A DNA stretch of 64,000 bases from contig CP142455.1 in NCBI GenBank assembly GCA_038049695.1, forward strand, positions 34,881,501 to 34,945,500, in the 5' to 3' direction. Each line of letters opens with the position of its first letter. Position 1 is the stretch's first letter. Below are positions 56,221 through 64,000 of the stretch, one piece after another. The translations under genes and the position numbers were made by a program. Under the pieces are notes generated by a model. That model was not told the origin of the DNA, did no database searches, and saw only the letters and a program-made list of their open reading frames with translations. This DNA is from Cinnamomum chago (lineage: Eukaryota; Streptophyta; Magnoliopsida; Laurales; Lauraceae).

Positions 56221-57409
56221 GACTACGGAGGTAGTTATTAATATGAATGCCTCGAGCAGTTCTTAAATCTCCTAATGTTGTCAACCAAGCTACCCTCTTG
56301 ACTACCCACTAATTTAGAGACATCCATTCATCATTAATAATCGTGGTTCATAGAGTAGTCCTGGTTTTGAAGCAATAGGTAAAATCTATAACCCATCTCA
56401 CTAATTCTACTCATGACCTTTTCTAGTCGCGATTGTTCCACTAGAGGGATTTTGTACTATTCCGGCTCGCCTATGCCTTTTATGATGACTAAACAATTTT
56501 GTTTTTATATTGTTTATACTTCTTTTTTTGGGTTTGTGATTTTTTTTTGAGTTTTTAGGGTTTTTTTGTGGTTTTTTTTTTGTTTGTTTTTTTGCATAAT
56601 CCTACGTAGTAACTAATTCATTTAGGCTTGCTTGAATTTGCAACCCTTCATTGGCATGAAGCCTAGGGTCTAGTATGATTGTGATTTTCCATTGTGTGTG
56701 CTACTGATGTATTGCGTATTTTGAATATTTTGACTATTCGAAAATGTGCGCGTTTAAGACCTCTTGACCTACGCGTTTTTATTAGTGAATATCTAGTCTC
56801 TGTCTTATCATTTTGCTCTCTCCGGAAACGAGAGCATTGAAATGTTTTGGACCTCCGCCATTTGGGCTTTGGTCTAATGACAACATATCTCACTTGTATT
56901 TTATTATGGTGTCTTTTTTGGAACCTGTGATTTGTTATTTTTTGTTCAGGTCCTAAAATGACGTATTTAGTCCATAAGTTTTTATTTTGCTTCATCCGGA
57001 AACGAGACCGTTAAAATATTTTAGACCTCCGCCATTTGGGCCTTGGTCTCATATTAAAAAGTTTCATATGTGTCTCATTATGTTGATTTCTTTGAGAACG
57101 TGGATATGACTTCGCTCGTTGAGGCATTAAGATAAGGCTATTATATTTGGGACCTTTAGTTTGCTCTCGCCGAAAACGAGAGCATTGAAACGTTTTGGAC
57201 CTCCGCCATTTGGGCCTCGGTCTTAAAGAGTTTGAACAATTAGGAGATTTGTGATCTCTGAATGATAATTCCCTATTTTTATTTGATGATCTCCGGTCTT
57301 TTGTTTTCCTAATTGTTCGACCCTTATCTTTTGTGTGAACCGTATGATTTTTCCTTTTTCTTTGGGCCCTAGGTTTTATTGTAGTGCGTCTAGCTTCCTT
57401 AAATGTAGT
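56221..57409. repeat. Non-coding region with three copies of a hairpin-forming motif
   Basis: Copies at about 56805-56875, 56985-57055 and 57160-57230 share GCTCTCTCCGGAAACGAGAG(C), then GTTTTGGACCTCCGCCATTT and GGGC-TGGTCT. GCTCTC and GAGAGC form a stem with a short loop in the first and third copies. Spacing is about 175-180 bp. The stretch lies between ORF1-like and integrase remnants, where gag, protease and RT would be expected. Confidence 0.7.
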
Positions 57410-60400
57410 TCATCCATGTTTTGGAAGGTGTGCTCTAAATTTTCTTTGTAACCTAGCAGACTTACATCGTGAAAGTCTTTGAGCAAGGGTGTAATCTTGA
57501 AGTTTTGGTTGTGTTACTACTGGATGGTCATGTGGGATAAGAATTTCTTCAGTCGTGTGGATTTTTACATTGTTCTTTGGGACTATCGGAATCTTAGGTG
57601 GCACGTTTGGGTTAACACCTGAAAGTTCTTCTACAGTCAAATCTCCGAAAGTCTTTCCTAGAGCTTTGGGAGTGGTCTCAATTCTTTCATGGAAACTAAT
57701 TGGATCAAACTCTGTTTGGTTTTCTAGTTTGCGAATGATCTCTGTTGTTGTGTTTGGATTTTACTCTTTATGGGCAGGGTACCATTCTAGGTGAAGGATC
57801 GGAGTTGGCTCAACTCTTGGTGATTGTCTCTTCTCAAAGTATTCTATGTAATCTTGGCTCATGATCAATGGATTGGTCAAGGGCGGGCATGGTAAACTTT
57901 TTAGAATACTCTGAAGTCTTAGTCTCGCATTTAGATGGGCCTTAATCAGGGATAGAACACAATTAGGCTCTATCTCATTGTGGAAGTCACGTTTGTCCTC
58001 TAAGATCCGTTTAATTATATTGTTATCCTTTGATCTTCTAAGAGGGTTTGACATATGAGGCTCACTAGTCAAGACATCATTTGATTGTGGTTCCTCCTCT
58101 AGGGTCTTTTCTACTGAGTGGTTAGGGTCTAGTTGAGGGCTTCCTTGTTGGACTTCAATGATAGGCCTAACAGTCTTTTGGTGTTGATTCTTAGGCGGTG
58201 CTTTGATTTCTATGATAGATTCGGATGGCTTTATTCGTTCTAATAGCATGCTTGACCTAATCGGCATCTTTCTAACCTCGGATTTGAGTTTCTCTATGTC
58301 CTCTTGTAATTTGTTAAACATGTTCGTATCTAAAAATTCAAATCCATACTCTTTGTTAGCCTTTCTTGGCTCAGCTGGTGTTGGAATGGGGTTAAGATGC
58401 ATTGGTTTGGGTTTAGGAAAGTCTTGTTCATCATTTGGTTGCATGTTTATTTGTCATTGGATCATGATTTGGGTTTTGCATGATGGTCTAGGATTCAAGT
58501 TCTTTCGTTTGTGACGCGGTCTATATCTTTTAGTGGTATTCGTCTTAGATTGAGATTCTGGATCTTGTATGATTTTGTTCGTATGGGTTTGGTATTTTAT
58601 TTCAAATGAAGATGGTTTAACCAGTCTATGAGTTTCCACACTTGATTCTAAGTCATTCGATTCAAACCTGATTGGTTCATGTGTTTCAAATCATATGACA
58701 TCAAAATCTTTAATTAATTCATCCACTCGATCCATTTGATGGTCAAGTATCTTCATCGTCGTCGTGAATTCAGATTCTTCATGTGGGTCATTAGGTTGTA
58801 CTATCTCGTCTGTCTTCGAATGAATCGTTATGTCTTTTATTTGTTATGTTGAATGATCTTCATTTGGTCGTGTTTGGGGTAGCATTTGTGATGTTGGTAT
58901 TTTTGATCGGATGATTGTTTGTGATTGATCTAGTTCGTTCATTTGATGCGTAGTGATCTGGGTTTTACCGCCCCAAGGTGTTTCATGTTGTTTGTAATCT
59001 TCATTAAGCATATCATAAAAGTCCTCAGGAGGCATGTCTTTAAAGATGGGGTCGTAAATCTCATCAGAAGATTCAAAAGTTTGGTCATTTGGTGCATCAT
59101 AGGTTACTTTAGGGGCTAAAGTTGTCAAATATGGAGGATCATAGGTCCAATTCTTGAGAACACGATCTATTGGGGGATTAATTATGGTATATGGCGTGTC
59201 TATGGTTTCTTCATTTTTGAGTTGATGGAAGGGAGCAAAATATGTTCTAAGAATTCGTATCCCCTCTTCTACCTCGTAGCCTTTCCATAATGTTGGGATC
59301 TTGATCCCTTCAGTCATAAGTCTTCTTAGAGTTTCTAAGATTAATCCAAGTTCCCATTCTAGATATTCACCACCTATAAATTGTTCTCCTAGGGGTTTCC
59401 CTGTGTTTGCATATGGATCATTCTTTGGAGTGATACTCTTAAACCAGTCTAGGTTGGGCAACTCTAGCTCACTTATGTCCACCATCCTAGCAAACTCTTC
59501 CTGGATCTGTTTTCGAGATACTTTGGTTTTGCGTGGTAAAAATGGATTTTGGGTTTTAGCATCTGTGGTTGAGTTTCTGTCGTGGTTCTGATTGGATGTT
59601 TGACTAAGTTGGTCGGTCGGAGCATGAGTGAATTGTTGATTTATGATTGTAGGAGATTGGGTTGGTGGATGGATTGAGTTGGATGGCATGGTTGGGTGTG
59701 GCTGGAATGGGTCAACGATCATTGTAGGTGATGTTGTTTGGTTGAATTGTGAGGGTTGGTGGGATGATGGCTTTCATTGGATGGCACAGATTGGAATGGT
59801 TGATAGGTCGAATAAGGATGCATGGTTATGGAAGGTTGGATTGGTTGATTGAATTGATGAGGTTGGATGGTTTGGATTGGTGAAGGGATTTGATTGGATG
59901 GGATGGTTGGAATGGGTTGGTTGCTTTGATTAGACGAAGGAGTTTGATTGGATGGGATGGTTTGAAAGGATTGGTAGTCTTGATCAGGATGGATTAGGAT
60001 TTGGTTCGTCGTTATGTACTGTGTATTTTGGATGTAGATTCGTTGATTATTAAGGTTTAAATTTTGATTTATGTCATGATTAATGTTTTGATTGTTTAAA
60101 TTTGTGTGCATTGTGTTTTGATTTGGTTGAGTGTAATATTGTCGAGTTGGTTGGGAAGTTTGACATGATTGGGGATTATGGATTGGGCCATGGTTTGGTC
60201 TCGTGTGCTCATAAGAGGTGTGATTGTTTAAGTCTTCGTTTACGTAAAAGTGTCGTCTAGATCTAAGGGGAGAAGCTTCAGTTATTATAGTTTGGTTAGA
60301 AAGGTATTGATAATTTTGTGTTTCCTTATGGTAGTGTTGGTTTATATTCGTGTATGAGTTGTTTAAGTTCTGAAAATCTTGAGTCGTGTGGTTCATGTAA

Positions 60401-60472
60401 GATTGGTAATTTGAGTCGAGCATGTATGATGTTTGGGATGCAATTGTTCGATGTGGATTTTGATAGGCCATC
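57410..60472 (-). pseudogene. ORF1-like region of the Tat/Ogre element, Asn/Gln-rich N-terminus
   Basis: The region starts after a short leader downstream of the primer site. The first part (about 60472-59722) begins MAYQNPHRTIASQTSY and is extremely rich in Asn, Gln, His and Ser with repeated IPSNQ/QPIQ motifs. A more ordered part follows (59720-58844) with EEFARMVDISELELPNLDW and EWELGLILETLRRL. Then come a Lys/Glu/Pro-rich part (58444-57761) and a short terminal piece (57640-57410). No capsid, zinc-knuckle or protease motif was recognised. Position fits the extra ORF that Ogre-type elements carry before gag. It is broken, with several breaks. Function in the family is unknown. Confidence 0.65.
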
Positions 60473-60840
60473 TTATATTTGATTTCCAAAGCAATTATCA
60501 AACAATGTCATGTAACACCAAGAGAATTTTTTGGTTCAAAATAGAAGGGAGGGAAGAGGAGAGAAGGTTTTTTTTTTCTTTTCTTTTTTTGGAGTTCTTT
60601 TTTCTTTTTTTTTTTTAGTGATGAAAGGGGAAAGTTTTAATGATGGTTTTTTTTTATTTTGTTATAATTAGGGAAGGCTTCAGTAGGCGGTATATTCAGA
60701 CCTAAGGTTTAAATTTTCTGACTACACTCATAAAAACCCTAAACTGAATGGGACACGGACATCTGATCATTGACCGGATGTTCGTGTCCTAGAATAAAAC
60801 TCCAGAAAGACCCAAATAAGTGACAAGAAAACAAAAGAGG
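60473..60840 (-). other. Leader between primer binding site and ORF1-like region
   Basis: About 370 bp with a long A/T-rich and pyrimidine-biased stretch; no ORF expected. It represents the 5' untranslated leader of the Tat element. Confidence 0.6.
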
Positions 60841-60857
60841 TCCCATCACGATCACCA
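60841..60857 (-). promoter_or_regulatory. Primer binding site of the Tat element
   Basis: On the minus strand TGGTGATCGTGATGGGA starts three bases after the LTR end. Its complement reads TCCCATCACGATCACCA, which has the form of a tRNA 3' end including CCA. Ogre elements are known to use tRNA-Arg; I could not verify the amino acid here. Confidence 0.75.
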
Positions 60858-60860
60858 GGC

Positions 60861-63800
60861 TGTCGGATGTGAATTTTGATTCCCCCAGGGGAGGGAAATC
60901 GCCATTCATCTATATGTGCTATTTAAATTTTACATCGAAAATGAGGATTCCGACTACCCTCAAAATCGACGGATCACGATCGCCAGCTACGGTAACGGCC
61001 GTAACACCGTTCTTCGGCAAAAGCCAAAGAAAAATGGGGGAAAATAAGTGGGTGGGTTCTTCTCTCGTCTAATGTGCTGCCGGCAACACACGACGGTTTT
61101 CCTGTCACATTAATTTGGGTCTCTTTGGGTCTCTTTAATATTGAGTCAATTCAGGGTTATGAGTCAAAGTCCAAATAAGGTTAATCCTCACATAGTATAA
61201 TCATGGTGTATCCAAGTGAAATGAAATAATTAAAATAAAGAAAACAAAAAGGGGGAAGGTGCCAAATATTTTAGAAGAGGATCGGCCCCGTTCCCGGGTA
61301 CCCCCTTCTAATCCCTTGGCAAAATAGGGTTTAAAAGCTGACTTTTCAAATCAAGATGATGATGCAAATGAGACTTTGACTTGTGATTTATGTGTTTTTC
61401 ATGTGTGATACACGAGTGATAAAGTGAAAAGCCGATGGGTTGCAATTGATTGAAGGTGGCCGATGGGCCGGTGTTTGTTTTAGAGGGTCGATGGGCCGTG
61501 ATTGATTTAGAGGTGGCTGATGGGCCGAAATAAAAGTATGCAAAATGTGTGAAATCACTCATCTCATCTAATTATTCTCATTTATTCAATTTTAGAAGTC
61601 AGTTCTTTATTCCCTTTTATCATTAAGTTCGATTAAATATTTGGCACCTGAGGTGGGGGAAGAAATAAAGGAAAAATCTTTTTGGGTTTATTTTGTTGGC
61701 TTTATAGTTTTTATGGATTTTTTATATTGGGCTAGAAGGGCCTAACTAGGGGATCTTACTTAGATTTACGTGATAAATGCTTTATTATTGATCATCGGAT
61801 TAACCCTAACCTAAGGTCCTAGACCGCCCACATCAACTCTCCCAGTCCCCTAACGGAACAAGAAAAGTGATGGAGCGAAACCTAATGCTCTAAGCTACCT
61901 AACGGGGAAATCCGATCTAATCCTAGGGTGCAAATAGCCTAAGTTTGATGGTTCATGCGCCTAGACAGTTTGTTAATTAAGGTTTTAGTCGATTCGGTTT
62001 GTTTTAAGTTATGAGTTGATTAAGAGTGATTTAGGGATGTTTTAAGGTTCTACTTAAGTTGTTTAAGGCTCGGGGATTTCAAGTTTTAATTCGAGAAGTG
62101 AAATGATGTCAGAATCGACGAACATGGTTGGCGGAGGACTTGGGCGCCCAGGGGGTGGTGCCTAGGTCACTCTGGTGACTTGGGCGCCCAGGCAGTGGTG
62201 CCCAAGTGGCTGTTTCTTGGTGGCTTGGCTAGTGGCGGTGGTATCGTTGTTATCTTCGGAATCTCGGGGATTCTTACTTGATGAATTCTAATGTTCCAAA
62301 TTGTTTTAATTCTCTGGTGTTCAAATGTCAAAACCATTCGGATCCGGATTTTGAAACAAAACCAAGAATTCGCGTTTTAGTGCAAATGAAAGGATAGGTG
62401 CCATGGAGGGGGTGGCACCCAGGCGATGGCTTGTGATCTTCAGGTATTCCAGATGGGACTAAGTTTTCGGTTTTTGGGATCTAGGGATTATGTTGGGTTC
62501 TGGTTTTAGTTAATTTAAGTTATAAGGTGTTTAGTTATTTGTTTTTGGTCGAGGTAGTAGGTCGGGGTGAAAGTGTAGGATAGGCGCCATAGGGGTGGTG
62601 CCTAGGTGGTTGTCTGTTGGTTCGTAAGGGTTTTGGGTGCTAAGTCTGAATCGATTAAAGTCTTAAGTATTTTAAGTTAAAAGTGTTTTAATATGTGGAT
62701 TGGGATTGGTTTGAATGTTAATTAATTAGGCTAAGTTGTTGGTCGGGGTTTTTATGAAAACAGGTAGGCTGGGCGCCCCGGGTGTGGTGCCCAGGTGGAA
62801 ATGGAAGATAGGCGCCCAGGGGGTAGCGCCCAAGTGGACTGTTCTGTGGTTCGGGTTGGTCTTATGTTTTTAGGTGAATTTAAGTCCGAATTGGTTAAGG
62901 TTTCAAGTCTGTTGATATTAAAGTGTTTTAATGTGTTAATTGGGGTTAGTTTGAGTATTAATTAGGTTAAATTGTTAATTCGGGGGATTTTTTAAGAGTG
63001 CATAGGCGCCCAGGGCGTGGTGCACAGATGGCTGTCTTATGGTTCGAGTCGGTTTCGTATTTTTTAGGTTGATTTGAGGTTGAACTTTTATGGTTTGATG
63101 TATTTTAAAATAAAAGTGTTTTGCTGTGTTGTTAGGATTAAATTATGTTCTAATTAATTTGGTCTCTTTGTGATTCGGGAGGCTAGGCGCCCAGAGGGTG
63201 GCGCCTAGGCGAATAGTTTTTTAAGTTTTGAGTTGGTTCAATGATTTTTAAGTTAATTTGAAGTCGGACTTCTGACTTCAATTGTTTTAAATTCAATGGA
63301 ATTTTGAAGTGTTGATTATGATTGAATTCGGGTTTAGTTTCAAGTGGGGTTTCCTAGTGAGTGGGTAGGATAGGCGCCCAGGGGGTGGTGCCCAAGTGGA
63401 TGTAGAAGAATGGGCGCACAGGGGGTGGCGCCCAGGTATCTGTTTTTATGGTTCGAATTGGTTTTATGTTTTTGAGTGAATTCAAGATCAAATTGATTGA
63501 GGTTTCAAGTCTTTTTAAATTGACAGCATTTTAATGTATTGATTCGGGTCTAATTAGTTAAGTTTTAATTTCAATTAATGGTCTCCAAGGAAATGGGGTA
63601 GGATAGGCGCCACAGGGGTGGTGCCTGAGCAGATTGATAGGATGGGCGCCTAGGGGGTGGTGCCCAGGTGTCTGGTTTTTGGTTTCGTGTTAGTCTTGTG
63701 CTTTTAAGTTGATTCGAGTTCAAATTGATTAGGGTTTCAGGTTTCTTAAGTCTAAAAGTTTTTTATTATGTTAATTAAGATTAAATTTGGGTTGTGATTA

Positions 63801-64000
63801 ATTAGAAGTTTTAATTAAGGGTTCCTTAGTGATGGGATAGGATGGGCGCCAAGAGGGTGGTGCCCAAGTGTCTCGGAAGGATGGGCGCCCAGGTGGATTG
63901 TTTTGGGTTTTGTTGGTTTTGTGTTTTCGAGTTAATTAGAGGTTGAGTTGATTAGGATTTTAGTTATTTCAGGTTTAAAATGTTTTACTGTGTTGATTCG
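60861..64000 (-). repeat. 5' LTR of the Tat/Ogre-type element (partial, runs off the right edge)
   Basis: The segment aligns from its first base (TGTCGGATGTGAATTTTGAT on the + strand) with 19598 to about 22700, with small substitutions and differences in dyad-motif content. The rest of the LTR (about 2.7 kb) lies beyond the window. Confidence 0.9.
62130..63900. repeat. GGGCGCC/GGCGCCC dyad array in the 5' LTR
   Basis: About 15 dyad motifs in the same order as at 20840-22600. Several units differ between the two LTR copies in arm sequence or in the presence of one arm, whereas the AT-rich spacers are nearly unchanged. Confidence 0.85.

Larger units (their letters stand above)
19598..64000 (-). 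mobile_element. Giant Ty3/gypsy element, Tat/Ogre type (5' end off window)
   Basis: Two long direct copies (19598-27665 and 60861 to the window end) share start and sequence and are read as LTRs. A tRNA-3'-end-like stretch at 60841-60857 and a purine tract complementary to 27666-27683 give the minus orientation. Sense remnants are an ORF1-like region and an integrase fragment. No recognisable gag core, protease or reverse transcriptase was found, so the copy is broken. Over 44 kb in its present state, it contains four younger insertions (about 17 kb). The very long LTRs, N-terminal extra ORF and long region between integrase and 3' LTR with antisense genes fit the Tat/Ogre group. Confidence 0.8.

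Noticed and set aside
60841-60857. tRNA gene
   Set aside because: Only the 3' 17 bases of a tRNA-like sequence are present; the position marks it as a primer binding site.
19598-64000. Segmental duplication as explanation for the 19598 and 60861 repeats
   Set aside because: Both begin at the same base, next to a polypurine tract on one side and a primer site on the other, which fits LTRs of one element.

Overview
The window is repeat-dense nuclear DNA of a flowering plant. Three things point to this: AT-rich long LTR retrotransposons of plant lineages, a CACTA transposon carrying spliced exons of plant genes, and plant mobile domain (PMD) coding sequence. I cannot name the species. No intact host gene is visible. 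Almost everything is a transposable element inserted into another, and target-site duplications (TSDs) allow much of the order to be read.

Left part (1-19597). The oldest layer is a decayed, intron-bearing, PMD-type coding region on the + strand (3578-4488, 6165-6287, 16643-18290). It is followed by two minisatellites (25-bp and 41-bp units, 18480-19565). It is cut by three insertions: the 3' part of a Ty1/copia element (1-3577, LTR 1907-3577), an inverted solo LTR of the same family (4489-6164), and a 10.35-kb CACTA transposon (6288-16639, TSD AGT). The CACTA element shows no transposase. On its minus strand it carries exons of at least three host genes: a thioredoxin-fold/AhpC-TSA-like protein, DNA topoisomerase I and a plastidic glucose transporter.

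Right part (19598-64000). One very large Ty3/gypsy element of the Tat/Ogre type lies on the minus strand. Its 3' LTR is 19598-27665 (about 5.8 kb without a nested insertion), with the polypurine tract at 27666-27683. Its primer binding site is at 60841-60857, and its 5' LTR begins at 60861 and runs off the window. Sense (minus) remnants are an Asn/Gln-rich ORF1-like region (57410-60472) and an integrase fragment (55440-56220). I saw no reverse transcriptase. Between integrase and 3' LTR the opposite (+) strand carries antisense genes: a TATA box and leader, an unknown 263-residue ORF (31101-31892), a tandem array of four small exon-intron modules (32972-33484), and a multi-exon PMD gene (37601-49128).

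The Tat element has itself been invaded four times: a SIRE-like solo LTR (23725-25967, TSD AACCA), two Del/Tekay-like solo LTRs (33589-36331; 49490-53673, TSD GATCT), and a whole but gag-only SIRE-like element (38040-45481, TSD CTTTT). The last sits inside the conserved core of the PMD gene and looks the youngest.

The most unusual signals are: the spliced antisense PMD gene inside a retrotransposon; the duplicated exon-intron modules upstream of it; the dyad GGGCGCC/GGCGCCC motif repeated about 35 times through the Tat LTR and its flank; the multi-gene Pack-CACTA; and arrays of GC-rich palindromes in otherwise AT-rich LTRs. All identities are by eye from translations and motifs; no database search was run.
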